From: Pteria penguin
Taxonomy: Eukaryota > Mollusca > Bivalvia > Pterioida > Pteriidae
DNA length: 64,000 nucleotides
Assembly: GCA_035048485.1 (NCBI GenBank)
Contig: CM068586.1
Span: 45,606,287 to 45,670,286, forward strand
Direction: 5' to 3'
Shown here: in pieces, positions 10,171-22,120 of the stretch
How positions within the stretch are numbered: position 1 is the stretch's first letter
Layout: each line of letters starts with the position of its first letter
The notes under the pieces: model-generated
The model's input: the letters and a program-made list of their open reading frames with translations, nothing else
Databases searched by the model: none
Told to the model about the DNA's origin: nothing
Made by a program: the position numbers and the translations under genes

Positions 10171-13100
10171 ATGGGTGAGCCAAAACCATTGACAGCTAAC
10201 ATGTGCTCTGGAGATGGCCCATTGTTTGGGAAAGAGTTTAACCATGCTGATTCTCTTCGTCTTAGAAGCTCATTGGTCCAAATAATCGAAGAGTTGAAAC
10301 AAAGACGTGTGGGTATCAATGTAGAACTTTATGTAAATATAAATATTACAAGATATCAAAACAAGGTTATTTACTATACATGTATAATTTAAAAAAAAAC
10401 AGTTAATATAATGAGTTCAGTTGTATTGTCTGTATCATATTACTTCATCTAGAGAAATATTTTTGCTAAAATGCATTTTAATGGAGATTTATATTTAAGT
10501 TTCTGATAATTTGTGTTTTTCTTAATTCCTACCCCATATACCAATATGTATTTGTTGAATCAATTAATCAGAAATAAACATGTATCCATTTTTACTTGCC
10601 AAATTAATTCAAGCCAATAGTCAATCAGAATCATTTGAAGTACTAGCAATACTTGTACATTAATTATATTAAAGTGTGACATAGTATTTATTAAATATTG
10701 TAAATGTAATGTAATTTTTATGACTGTATCATATTACATATGTTATTTACATGATATTTATATGATATTTTATTTATATGATATTTTCTGTAACAGAGAA
10801 ATGATGTAGAGAATGAGGAGAGACTGAAAACACTTCTTCAAGAGAAGTATGAATTGGAGAGAGAAAAGGTAAGCATACAAATATGTCATAGACATTGCTT
10901 TTTAATACCTAACAATATTTTATGCACAGTGTAATTAAATCTAAGTCTTGTGCTGCAGTTACATTATAATGATCTTTTTCTGAATTGTTCTTATTGTGTC
11001 TTTTCATTAAACATAAATTATTTCCCATATGACCAGGTATCTGATGTCAAATGCATTATGAGTTCAACCAGTTCTAATGGAAATTGATATGAAATTATGG
11101 GAAATAATATAGAAATTGTATGACATCACAATAGATAGATGTGAGATACCTGCCCATATGGGAAATAACTATATATAACGAAAAGACCCATTTTTACGAT
11201 CTGGTTTGCTTGTGAATGGATTTTGATAAAAAAAAATGTCATACATGAGTCAGATTTCTAGTCCTCTCTTTCCAAGACCTGATTGGCAGAATGGGAGTAA
11301 GGTACTCACAGTGCTATTTTTGCTGGTAACCTTATCCCACAAACTGAAATCTAACACAATTTGATCATTCAATTGACAATTCTGTACATACATTAAGATC
11401 TTTTTTAAACAAAAGATATTCAGATTTTTCCTTTGATTTAGAATAAATCGCTTCTTATTCAAATTGATAAAAAAATTTCTGCAATTGGATATGGTATGGT
11501 TGATAGATATAGTCAAAGTAAATTCAAATATAAACTGAATTGTACAGAACTCAAAATATCAGTCTTAGACAAAACAAAATATAATAGTAATAAAAACTAA
11601 AGCAACAAATTTACATGACCAATCAACTTTACTTGTAAGTAACAAAAAGCCTTCAGTCCAATCACCTGTACAAAAATGAGTGGGTACTATATATTCTAAA
11701 ATTTGTAAGAATAAATGAATTAATTAATGAATTTTGCAAATGAGTAAACAAATAACTAAATCAATTATAAGATAACTAAATCAATATCAAATTACATTGG
11801 TATATCAATAAATTTAGCTAATAATTACTTAAAACAGGATGCTATAGCAAGCAAAATGAATTTTGTCATTGAGGAACATAAAAAGGAGATGCTAGAATTA
11901 GAGAGGAATCACGGGGAAAAGACCAGATATCAAGAAGAGGAAGTGGTAACTATTAAATAACCAAGATATAGAAACAAGACAGAGAAACATATGACAATTA
12001 AATTAATGTTTAGAAATTTATTTCTTTAATTTGAATATCATTCTGTGAATAATTAAATAGATTTAAATTTAAAATAATACTTTGTATTTTTTACTATAAA
12101 TACATGGACTTTTATAATATTACTACTTATATAATTTATTTCTTAATTGTTGCTATATACAATATAAATGACTTAATGTTTCACTGATTTAATATTAAGA
12201 AATGATCTTACTTTAAATATGTATGTGCATGTACATGTCTGTTAAAAATATAATGGAACATTAGCATGGGTATTGTCTGAGCTATGACTGAATATACTTA
12301 TGTAAAATTAATGCTCCACTGAATATATATTTATAATGTTATATTGTTTTGTAACAGAAACACAATAAAGTATATAGAGAATGTTTGGAAGCAGAACTGA
12401 AAAGTCTTAAAGACGAGATTCGCAATGTCCAGGTAAATTAAGTAAACATGTGTACAATCAAAACAATGTACATTTAGCTATTACGTAAATCTATAGTATA
12501 GTTTCCTTAGGTAGTGTTATATTATAAGTTTATCATTCACCTTCACATTGTTACACTATACAGCAAGTGGGGGGGGGGGGTTGGCCATTTCACATTTTCA
12601 ACTTTTTCTGCAAAACTGTCCGAAGGATTTTAATAAATCTTGGTAGAAATAAATCACTTATGATCCCTTTCAAATTCTTTTGTTTTCGTTTAGACCTCTT
12701 TACAGGTTGCGCCACCATAGTCAAAAGTAGGTCACAAAAGAGTACCCTCCTTTGACAATAATCTTCTTCATACTGGCTTTATACAGAGACAAACAGAATG
12801 CATAGAAATGATCTAGAGGGATGAGTGAAGACGTATTGTCATTTTGGTTCCCTTCCAAAATCAAATTTAAAATTTTTTTTCAACATTTGTTTGGACTTGG
12901 TGATTTCAATGCAGAAAGGTGTCATATTTCCTAATTAATTGATAATGATGATTTCTTATGGACTATTTTTATCATGATTATGATAAGGAATGTTACTTTG
13001 AAAGAATTTTGACAATATCTCAATTTTTGGATTTTCTATGAATTTTTTATGACTTCCAAATGAGGGTGTATAGGGACAATTCTTCACATTTTTAACTTCT

Positions 13101-14025
13101 ACTAGTTATACCACATGAAAGATTTTAATGAAACATGGTATACATGAAGTACTGTAGGTCCTCTATCAATTTTGTACATTTCATCCAAATTGGTCAACAG
13201 ACTATGCCACCACCTATGTCTAAAAACTAGGTCTCAGAATGGTACATATACCACTTGGTAATTAAAATATGGAGAGTAGCGGTTCAAAACCAGCTGTTGT
13301 CAAATTGTTTTTTTTTTTCATTTCTTTACACATCTAAATAAGTTTTTAGCTGTTTCTCAACATATGAAATTAGGCCATTTTAAGTTGGATCTGGAAAATA
13401 TTTGAAACAATTGTTGTTCATGATCCAGACTTGAAATCAGTCAACAAAAGGCCCCACCTAAAGAAAATGACTAACTTGTTACCCTGAATCACATCTTGCA
13501 GAGACAAAGCAAATGCTTAATATCAAAATTACCTGAATAGATGTGCAAAAAAGTATTGTTTTTTATTCTGGTCTGAAATAAAATTTGACATATTTTCAAC
13601 ATTTGTGTTGACTTAGTCACAGTAATGCAAAAATAAATGAATCCTTCATTCCTGTATGACTGATCATCTAGGTACTCAGGTGAGCGATATAGGCCCACTT
13701 GGGCTTCTTGTTTTTTTCTTATTTTCATGAACAAAAGTATATAGATGAAATGCTTAATTTTTTTCAGTCTTATTATCTATTTATTAATTATTCTTATTTT
13801 ATGTATTATCCTAGGTTGCATTTTATCAATTATGTTTATTTTTATAGCTGAAGAACTTTGCCTTGGAGAAAAACTTGCGAGATGAGACCAGAAAACTTCA
13901 GTTAGAATCTGAAGCATCAGAGAAGCACCTAGTACAATTATCCCATGTAGAACAAGAGTTTCGAAATATAAAAGAACAATGCAAGCAATTAACCGAGACA
14001 GATCTAGCCTTCCTCAGAAAACAAG
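10171..14025 (+). CDS. Coiled-coil protein, CCDC73-like N-terminal part (five exons)
   Basis: Five exons join in frame: 10171-10308, 10797-10868, 11838-11945, 12358-12432 and 13848-14025. Acceptors end in CAG or TAG. Donors are GT in all five, though the first (GTGGGT) is weak. The first four exons are whole codons (46, 24, 36 and 25) and the last ends in phase 1. The product is almost wholly a charged coiled coil: SLRLRSSLVQIIEELKQRR, then repeated Glu/Lys heptads, then LKNFALEKNLRDETRKLQLE and HVEQEFRNIKEQC. Spacing of EELxxRR, the EK-rich block and VEQxF recalls the start of vertebrate CCDC73; this is inference from memory. I found no downstream exon before gene A on the other strand, and CCDC73 is much longer, so the gene is either partial here or ends in an unrecognised exon. 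Start chosen as the only Met before the coiled coil. Confidence 0.65.
10998..11187. mobile_element. Short MITE-like foldback in intron 2 of the coiled-coil gene
   Basis: Left arm from GTCTTTTCATT through TTATTTCCCATATG to CAGGTATCT (10998-11042) is matched in reverse by 11144-11187 at roughly 80% identity. No target-site duplication was seen. Confidence 0.55.
12560..13711. mobile_element. Element with two ~500-bp diverged internal repeats
   Basis: Landmarks recur about 495 bp apart: TTTTAATAAATCTTGG / TTTTAATGAAACATGG, GCCACCA, a TAGGTC-GTAC block and a TTTCAACATTTGT block. It ends in a small hairpin, AGGCCCACTTGGGCTTCTTG (about 13690-13709), whose twin lies at 62839-62860. It occupies intron 4 of the coiled-coil gene. 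Confidence 0.5.
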
Positions 14026-17000
14026 GTAAGTACAAGTTTAAGCTTGGTGTTATTAGGATGTCATGTTTATCTTTCTGTCTGGAGAAATCAGCTTATCATG
14101 GATATAAATGGCTTCAATACAATATATACATATACATGTATATATATACATGTTTTATATAAGTATGTAATCATGTAACATTTGAATAGATTTAATCTGT
14201 TTTTTACTGATTTTGTTGACATTTATTTTTTTCTTTAACATGTAATAATTACTTACCTAAATGTGTTTGTAGTCTAGATTTAATTAAGGTACTTAGCTTA
14301 CATTAATTATTTTTGTTTAAATAAATTGAAAAAAAATTCAAATTCTGGATTTCTTCTAAATTAATAGAGAATAAAAGTATTGATATATCAATGTAGCAAA
14401 ATTTTTGTCAGCTGATATGCTGATAATGAAATTTTTCATCAAAATGACATCCCTGTGTGTTATTATTATTTTTGTTGAAGAATTTGTTTTAAATTTATTT
14501 TTACCCTAAATATTTAGGTGAAACTAAGTTATTAGTTATTTAAGATGAATGTTATAAATTTCGGGTTATAAGTTAAAATGTTTGTATTATGAAACTTGAT
14601 ATATATTTATGTACAACAGTGAGACAGATCACTGATTTTGAAATTCTGGAGTATCAAATGTATGAATACTTGGAATACCTTCTTCGCCTACTGAAGATGA
14701 GATATCCTGTATGGCAAACATTTTATTTGAAGTCAACTTTCAGCATCTTTACCATAAATCATAAAGTTGATAGACTCCAAATTTAGGATTGTAACATCAG
14801 GTCACAAAAAATAGAAAAGGTTTCAGAATATTAAAAAGATGCTTCATATTTTGAGAACTGATTTTAAGGTTTGTGAAAGGTTTAATTAATTCATTGATTT
14901 ATTTTAAATTTGATATCTTATTACCCGTGAGAGTGGAAAAAAACATTGCAGTTCGGAGCAAAAAATTATTTTAGCAAAAAGTGATGTCCAAAAAAATCGT
15001 CAGAGTTATCTTTCTTTAGTTACATGTATGTGTTTGATTGACCATGTATGGACATTGTTGAAGTTTCAATTACTTTATGCTTTTCCATAAAATGCATAAT
15101 GAAATCTAACTTGTTGCTGGCTTCTGTATACACATATCAATATTTGCTGCAGTGATCATATTTTCCATAAAATTCTGACTCCCTTTCCTTCTATGCAAGA
15201 ATAAAACTCATTCAATCTGTGCCTAAATTCTAGGTCTGTCGGCAACAAATTTAACAGATTTATGTATTTTCTTATATATAAAACATCAAATAATCTATGG
15301 TAGATTGGTGCAAATTTTATACTGATTGAGTGATTGACAATATGAAATGACTATTGTAACTTTACTGACATATTCATTTCTAGGCTGCTACACTACTCTA
15401 GATTCATTTCGAGTCTTATGACACCACTTCTCTTATGACATTTCTTGTCTAAAATACTAAGTTAGTGGAATTTTTAGTGTACAGCACTACTTTAGCAGAA
15501 TTTCTAGTATGCAGCACTGCTCTGCTCTAGTGGGATCTCTAGTCAACAGTACTAAAGGTGTTTTTAGTTAGAATCACTATTCTAGTGAAATTCAATTTAC
15601 ATCACTACTTTAGTGACATTTCTAGCCTGCAGTATTACTTTAGTGACATTTCTAGTCTACACCACTACTCTAGTGTCATTTCTATTCGGATGGAAGGTTT
15701 GGGGTTCGAGTACTAGTCTTGCCAATACTCTGATTGTCACTCAGACTTGTAAAAAGATATTAAACTTGGACAAACACTCTGGTAGCTTTTCGTTACGATG
15801 GTCATATTGATTACACAGGTGAAGTTATAAGTAACTTCCGCTTTAATTCTGCACCTTTACATAACACGTAGTCCTCAATAGTTCGTTTTTGTGGTATATC
15901 TGTGAAGAAAACTATAAATTTTGCTACTATTTAAAAACAATCCTGGTAGACTGTTTTCGAGTACAAGCTGCAAGATAATGTACAAGACAAGAATTGGGTA
16001 TCACTTTGATTTTGTGCCCATCTGATCGTACCTCGCGCGACCCGGTACTTTGATTTGCTTTGATTTTTAACGTATTCTTAAGTTTGTTTGGACAAAGAAA
16101 AAGACCATGACAACTTGAGATGTTTCGAGACTAAATATATTTGTCTCTTTCCTCATTAGGCTTCCTGGTGCAGATCTGTCAGTCAAATGCAGGTATGCAT
16201 GGTCGCCTGTTGTTTTTCTGTTTGATTGTATTGAGTCATCAAATCAAATACACGGCAGTACGCTTTCAAGATTTTAAATCAACAGAAGTGAACTGTAGAT
16301 ACATGGCTTTATTATGGACATATTTACGTATAGTCTCCTTATAAAGCATATATGGATCTAGAGGATCTCCTGGAATTTGCAAAATGTATATCAAGATTTA
16401 TGACAGAAGCTGAGAATATTGTCTCAGAGATGCGTTTATTTTCATTATTATTATTTTTTTTCTTATCAAAAGTTTGCCTCCCCCCTTTGAAAAAACTCCG
16501 GGGTCCGTGCATATAAAGGATAGTCCTGTAGGATGTCTATGTTCCCACATTGAACAGAACCATACAAAATAACAGAAGGAGAATCATATAAGTATATTGA
16601 TTGCACTTTCAGTATATCTACATATATATCATGATTCGAAACTTAATTTCATTTACCAGAAATAGAAGTAGATCCAACTCAAAAAATCTCAGACCCCACT
16701 TTGTGTTACCCTGTTGGATACTTCGACACCAGAGAAGTGGGCATTAAGAACGAGACCGCAGTATAAACTCCCGATTCTCGCTGTTTTATTGATCTTTAAT
16801 TTATTGGGGGCTGATCATATGGCGATACACGTCTTAATACTCATAAATCAAGCGTCAACAGTTCACTTCTCAAGTTGTAAAGCTTCCATGCCGTTCAAGT
16901 AAGGCCTTATTTTAAGAGATTTCAAATACACCCACCGGCGATATATAAATTTATTTAATGAAGGTTTAAATGCTCGTTAGGAGCATTTGTGTATCGTTCT

Positions 17001-17220
17001 ATATCTTATTTCTGACAGGATTGATAATATAAACTGTACCGTTTATATATGATTATACGAACAAACCCTTAGATATTTACAAGATGTATGTCGTTAATCA
17101 AATGGGTTTATTAACAATGTAACAATGTTGTTTTGATATGTTGTTAAATTGGATAAAATAAATATTCTATCTTTCAAATTGATTCAACTCATTTTACATG
17201 CACTTCATAAATGTACTAAG
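14026..17220. other. Mostly non-coding stretch after the coiled-coil gene
   Basis: No further coiled-coil exon was recognised. An open frame at 14589-14786 (+) follows an ACAG acceptor-like site but shows no domain. A short segment after a good polypyrimidine acceptor at about 16159 with a GTATGC donor 33 bases later (16160-16192) is too short to call. Confidence 0.4.
15383..15690. repeat. Degenerate ~33-bp tandem repeat
   Basis: Variants of 'CACTACTCTAGTGACATTT' followed by CTAGTCTRCA recur about nine times with varying spacing. Confidence 0.65.
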
Positions 17221-17325
17221 TTTCTTCATTCATCATTCATTCATTTTTCCATCCATCCATTCATTCATCCATCCATCCACTCATTCGTTCAATCAATCAA
17301 TCAATAAATCATTCATTCATACAAA
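17221..17325. repeat. ATTC/ATCC tetranucleotide microsatellite
   Basis: Runs of CATT, CATC, CAAT and TCAT words over about 100 bp, just beyond the 3' end of gene A. Confidence 0.85.
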
Positions 17326-17450
17326 ATAACAAAAATAAGAATCATATAAGATTGCACTTTAAAACAATTAAAGCATTTAACGAGTTAACAATAAATGAAA
17401 TTAAAACATTTAATAAATAAATCAACAAAATGATTCTAGTGATCTAAATG

Positions 17451-18332
17451 TCATAAGTACATTTTATTCTGATTACCATGCATGTAGTTCTTAGTTATAT
17501 TGTATGTCTTATAATAATTGACTCGGGTAACTTTTTCATTGTCACATTCAGTGTCAGTAACAACATGAGAGCTTGATTTTACAAGTGTTTGGTCCCTATC
17601 AATTTCTGCGTCTGTTTCCGTTCTTTCCTTCTCGTTTTCTTTGGAATCGTTATCTTCAGTCACGGTATCATCGGATGTTTGGGTGGTCATGGTTGTGATA
17701 GAATCGCGACGGGAGTCAAAATCTGAATGAAATATTTTAAGCCTTTCCTGTACTCCCTCTTCTATTTTCCTGTCTATTTCTTTCTTCATCTCCTCTATCT
17801 CGCGGCTTTTCTTATCTACTTCACCTTTAAGTTCTTGTATCCGCTCATTTTTCTGTGCCAATGTATCGTTCTTGCGTTTCACGACATCAGCGCAAACTTT
17901 CCGCATCTTATCAATTTCATTGTCTCTTTTCTCTTTGTAGTCTTTGACAACGTCTTTGAATTTGCCGTCCTCCGAGCCATTTAACATTTCACGACAATCT
18001 TCTACATCAGAAATAACGTTTCCAATATCATCCACCAACTTTAGATGACTTGTCCCCATTTGGACTTTCATGGGTTTACCGTACACAGCCATATATCCTC
18101 TATTGTAAACCACATCTGCGATATCGTCCAGTTGACTAAAATAAGAACCCTTCTTGCCGGTTTGTTGTAAAGACCTCTTGCGCATCAGTTTTATTTTCTT
18201 TTCAAGCTTGTTTACAATCCATTCGTTTTGCGATTCTAATTTAATAGCAGTTACTAAGGTCTGAAGTGGCTCTTTTTTATTTTGTAAGATTCGTAGTAGC
18301 TGCTTCATCTTTTTAACAGTTTCAATGATTCT
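17451..18332 (-). CDS. Gene A exon 2: CARD second half, helical linker, coiled coil
   Basis: Main exon of a predicted 337-residue protein (44 residues come from exon 1). The acceptor TTTGTAG lies just above 18332. The exon completes the CARD with RIIETVKKMKQLLRILQNKK and TLVTAIKLESQNEWIVNKLE, the usual last helices of that fold. A helical linker (QLDDIADVVYNRGY...VYGKPM, residues ~110-134) follows, then a coiled coil at ~169-242, a Ser/Thr/Asp/Glu-rich stretch (~255-310) and a Tyr/Asn-rich tail ending YNITKNYMHGNQNKMYL. CARDs mediate homotypic assembly in apoptosis and innate-immune signalling, so a cytosolic oligomerising adaptor is the likely role. The tail aligns only weakly with the N-C-x-x-V motif of genes C-E. 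No enzymatic domain is visible. Confidence 0.78.
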   Translation of the reverse strand, partial: RIIETVKKMKQLLRILQNKKEPLQTLVTAIKLESQNEWIVNKLEKKIKLMRKRSLQQTGKKGSYFSQLDDIADVVYNRGYMAVYGKPMKVQMGTSHLKLVDDIGNVISDVEDCREMLNGSEDGKFKDVVKDYKEKRDNEIDKMRKVCADVVKRKNDTLAQKNERIQELKGEVDKKSREIEEMKKEIDRKIEEGVQERLKIFHSDFDSRRDSITTMTTQTSDDTVTEDNDSKENEKERTETDAEIDRDQTLVKSSSHVVTDTECDNEKVTRVNYYKTYNITKNYMHGNQNKMYL

Positions 18333-18515
18333 CTACAAAGAGATTCAAATATTGAATAAATAATGTATACATGTACATATTAATAAAAACTTTGAAATCT
18401 ATCCCATTTATGGGGAAAACTGAACTTCATGGAGCCGAAAGATGCGCATTGCGACAACAGAATGAAAATCATCAACCCTGAAATTTCGGTAGTGTACAAA
18501 TAATATAACACTTAC

Positions 18516-18647
18516 AGAACATTCATACTTTTCTGCTTTTGTGATCTTGCCATGTGTTTGAAGATGACGTAATATCCGGTCTGTAATAGCAGCGTCATAC
18601 AAATCATCTCGCAATGCATGTAGCGCCTGTCTCTCAGCGTGATCCAT
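18516..18647 (-). CDS. Gene A exon 1: CARD first half
   Basis: Encodes 44 residues, MDHAERQALHALRDDLYDAA through DRILRHLQTHGKITKAEKYECS, with the CARD pattern of two helices, an hxxL...G-h-T turn and a following helix. Donor GTAAGT follows in phase 0 and joins exon 2 in frame. The ATG lies one base after a TTTCAG acceptor, so an upstream non-coding exon is expected; a candidate ends at 20741. The acceptor's pyrimidine tract is the end of a (TTA)n microsatellite. Confidence 0.75.
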
Positions 18648-18652
18648 TCTGA

Positions 18653-18846
18653 AATAATAATAATAATAATAATAATAACAATGATGATGATGGTTATGGT
18701 GATCATGATGATGATGATGATGATAATGATGGTTATGGTGATGATGATGATGATGGTCATGGTGATGATGATGATGATGATGATGGTTATGGTGATGATG
18801 ATGATGATGATGGTTATGATGATGATGATGATCATCATCATCATCA
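18653..18846. repeat. (TAA)n and (ATG)n compound microsatellite
   Basis: About eight TAA units at 18653-18677 run into a long, interrupted (GAT/ATG)n array with TTATGG and TCATGG interruptions. It creates artefact open frames of poly-His on one strand and poly-Ile or poly-Met in others. Confidence 0.95.
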
Positions 18847-18880
18847 TTTTGTCTGATTCTTGTTTCACGTTTGACCAAGA

Positions 18881-19108
18881 TTATTGCACTTTTAAGATTA
18901 CGGCATCTGCCTGATGTAATGCGCAGACATTTAGATCTAGATAACGGATCCTCAGGAAGAAATGAGGCAATTTTCGTGTTTCATTTACAGTGACACGGGA
19001 CCTCGATTATTACTTTCTCATCCATAAGACAAGACACGCATGAGTCTTTGGTGGAACTCGAACCCAAGTCCTCTCTTATGAGCCAAGCGCCTAAGTGATT
19101 GAGCTACG
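18881..19108 (-). mobile_element. tRNA-derived SINE, copy 1
   Basis: Read on the minus strand, a tRNA-like head has box A (GTAGCTCAATCACTTAGG) and box B (GGTTCGAGTTCC). The central domain follows, with 'CACGGGACCTCGATTATTAC' in plus orientation and, at its far end, 'ACGGCATCTGCCTGATG'. The same domain occurs at 22.6, 43.5 and 60.6 kb. Confidence 0.75.
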
Positions 19109-19129
19109 CAGATTCAAGATACTAGTCAA

Positions 19130-20740
19130 ATGAGTCTAGTGCACCTATACCTATGCTTTTGATAATGAATGATTAATTTCATTTCTTCAAATTTAGGCAG
19201 TTTTCTAAAATGAAATTCTAATTTTATACTCTTAATTTGGCATTCTAAGGCATAAAGATATATACCTATGAGAAATATTCGTTGGTTTTAAAATTAAGTA
19301 AAACTAAAAGATCAGAATTATTTTCTAAACTTGAATTCAAGACTTACCTCTATAGAATAATATGAACATTAAGACCTATTTTTCACCGATTATGAAAACT
19401 GAAGACAATTTATATTCAAAAGAAGGTAGTATAAGAGATAGCGAGTATCCGGTGTGGTTAACCAAACATGGTATTGATTTTTTTTCTGTCACATTGAAAG
19501 TTATCAAACAAATGTTATCTATACGCCATTCACTTTAAATTGACAAAAAGACGTTCCAACAAACTAAAGAATTTAGTATTTAAATCAAACTCATATTCAA
19601 TTTTTCTTAACTTACTGCAGTGTCACTAATTACCTTAAAGTACAAAGACGGTATAAAGAAATGCTGAATGAAGGTGGACTGGGGAATCCGTTTCCTGTAA
19701 TCACATTACCAGAAATGTAATACTCGTCAAGGCTAACGGCTATTTAAACAGTCGTTAATGATTTCCGACTCGTATTAATTGTATCAAGTTTAAAAGAATC
19801 GTTGTATCCGTACAAAATTATGGTTATGCAATCATTTTTTCATAATTCTGTGAACTCCAAACCTCGTGACGCATTAGATGTGATTGATAAAATTCTTGAT
19901 AAGGACGTTACAATTACAAGAATTCGGCAAGCTATAATTTTTCCCCATTGTCTCTGGGGCATTAGTATCATGTAGATCCGTGTCAGAAACAATGTCATCC
20001 TAAATATGATCGTATAATATCTACAAAGAGATTTGGTAGTGTTTCATACTGTAGCGCCAGTTTTCTAATTTCTAATTGAACACGTGTTTTTAGATTTACA
20101 ATCTTGTATGCGAATGAATACAATTATGCAATACCCATTTGTTATGAAAAAGATGTGTTTAAAGTACATATATTTAGATATGCGATCTTTTAAACACACG
20201 TTGCTACAGTACATTAAGTCATAAACTTAAATGTCAAAAGGTATTTAAGTTTGTGGTTTTACTGTTGAAATACTTGGAATAATATCCTGGATATTAGATA
20301 AATATGCCAGTCAAGTAATCGTTTACATGCAGTATACCTTTAAGGTACAATGTGAAAACTACGTGAATATAATTGCGTCCCCTTCTTAAAAAACTTTGTA
20401 TATGTCCCTTATGTTTCAGTTTTCATGATAACTAAAATAATCGATTTAAAAAGTAATCAATTTTGTTACAATATAATTTCGTCATTCGACACAACATATT
20501 CTAAATAAGTAACTCCGCTAAACCACATAATGAAATACAGAAGTACAAGTTCCTTATATTTACCACACACTCAAAATATTTTGTTTTTAAATGTCACTTC
20601 TTTATTTCTGATAATTAATTTATGTGAAAATAGCTTAACATATTTTCCCAATATTCCCATTTCAAAAATCTTTAGTTGATATGAAAATTCTTTTGTTAAA
20701 TCGACTTTGATATTTAATATAAACAACACAATCAACTTAC
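19130..20740. other. AT-rich non-coding, probably first intron of gene A
   Basis: No exon or known repeat recognised. A small inverted pair (GTGTTTAAA / TTTAAACAC) lies near 20155-20205. If the 5' exon ending at 20741 is right, this is intronic. Confidence 0.4.
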
Positions 20741-20870
20741 CTCATTCGGTATTAATTATGGTAACGGGTTCCGTATAGTTCACATGCAGTCCTGTCTTCT
20801 GATATCTTTAGATCTTGGTTAAGGTTGTACGACCCCTTTTTGAACAGCCGTCGGTGTCACGTGACAACTT
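20741..20870 (-). promoter_or_regulatory. Candidate 5' non-coding exon and promoter of gene A
   Basis: On the minus strand a strong donor (GAATGAG|GTAAGT) sits at 20741. About 115-125 bases further upstream is a perfect palindromic E-box GTCACGTGAC (20856-20865). This is 2.1 kb upstream of gene A's CARD exon, whose ATG directly follows an acceptor. Linkage is inferred from position and splice signals only. Confidence 0.35.
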
Positions 20871-21379
20871 ATTCAAAACTGTTTCAGTAGGTATTGCAGA
20901 GCTTTATGGAAGGTAAAGAGATTACGGGAAGGTTGTGCAGTTTTGTCCGAATTAAATGAACATGACTCATTAAATCCATACATACTCCCCCCTGCCTTGG
21001 CCATTAAAGGGTAGTGGACATTCGTTATGAATACTTCGCTATAATTCTATCAGCGGAAACTTTTGCATTTCAACTTAAGGTGAAATGCGATTACGTTTGT
21101 ACATGTACATTTAAATGGGTGAGCAGGTGAAACAAATCTTGTGCATTGTTTGAAAATTGGTATTAACGTAGTTAAATGTTTCTAGTCAATCGTAGATGTA
21201 TGTGATCATAATTCCCATATTATCAATGTATGTCAATAAACTATTTCTGAGTTTAATTTACTTATACTGCAGTACTTATACATGTAGATATGAAATGGAA
21301 AGCACTCGATTACGGACAAAATACAGGCGTTTCAGTCAATAAGAAAAATAGGATTTGTCTATCCCTTTTATTGTAACAG

Positions 21380-21680
21380 ACAGGAAAAGAAGATGTGGCC
21401 GGACCTTGAGATCGAACCCAGAACCTTCCGCAGTCAAGAGGGACACTCTCACCATTGAGCTATCCGGGCCGATACCCCTCCGTCACACTTCTCCCATGTC
21501 ATAGGTTTCAAACCCTGGAAACCGAAACAAACATGCAACCCATGAGGACTGGCCACGGCAACAAATGTAACAGACAGGAGAAAAAGAAGCGGCCGGACCC
21601 GGGTTTCGAACCCAGAACCTTCCGTTATTAAAAGGGACGCTCCCACAAATGAGCTATTTGTGCCAATACCCTTTCGTCAC
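21380..21680 (-). mobile_element. Two tandem tRNA-like SINE units
   Basis: Each unit reads on the minus strand as a tRNA-like block. The first has ATAGCTCAATGGTGAGAG and GGTTCGATCTC (21410-21475). The second is a diverged AATAGCTCATTTGTGGGAG with GGTTCGAAACCC (21585-21665). Both are flanked by TGTGACG and an ACAGACAGGA-AAAGAAG block. The spacing suggests a dimeric SINE or a duplicated insertion. Confidence 0.6.
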
Positions 21681-22030
21681 ATTATGTTGCCAGTAATCTT
21701 ACAGCGATTTTGGAGCATTATATCGGCTATGCGTTATCTCAGTGCCATATGTCTTTTTTTAAGCTTTTTCACTCTTTTAAGTAAAAATATAACTCTTCAC
21801 TCTTTTATGTAAACATCTTCACTCTTTTATGCAAACAATATGTTTGATTTAACATTTGTTAGGACATGTTGAACTGTGCTCATATTGTTTGGTAAGGTTC
21901 GATACAGTTACAGACATCTTTGTACCTCTGATCGACAGTCCGTTTTGGACATCGATACATTTTATTCAGAACAGTAGGATGAGCAATGTGTCGACGTCTT
22001 ATAGTGACAGTGTATGTCAATAATCATAAC

Positions 22031-22120
22031 ACCCCCCCCCCCCCCCACTAACTCACACACACAAACATACACACACACGCACACACGCACGCACATGCAC
22101 ACACGCACGCACACACACGA
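22031..22120. repeat. Poly-C tract and (CA)n microsatellite
   Basis: Sixteen or so C residues followed by CA/CG dinucleotide runs. Confidence 0.95.

Noticed and set aside
18408..18914. Histidine-rich, isoleucine-rich and methionine-rich open frames
   Set aside because: They are translations of the compound trinucleotide microsatellite. The real coding part here is the short gene A exon 18516-18647.
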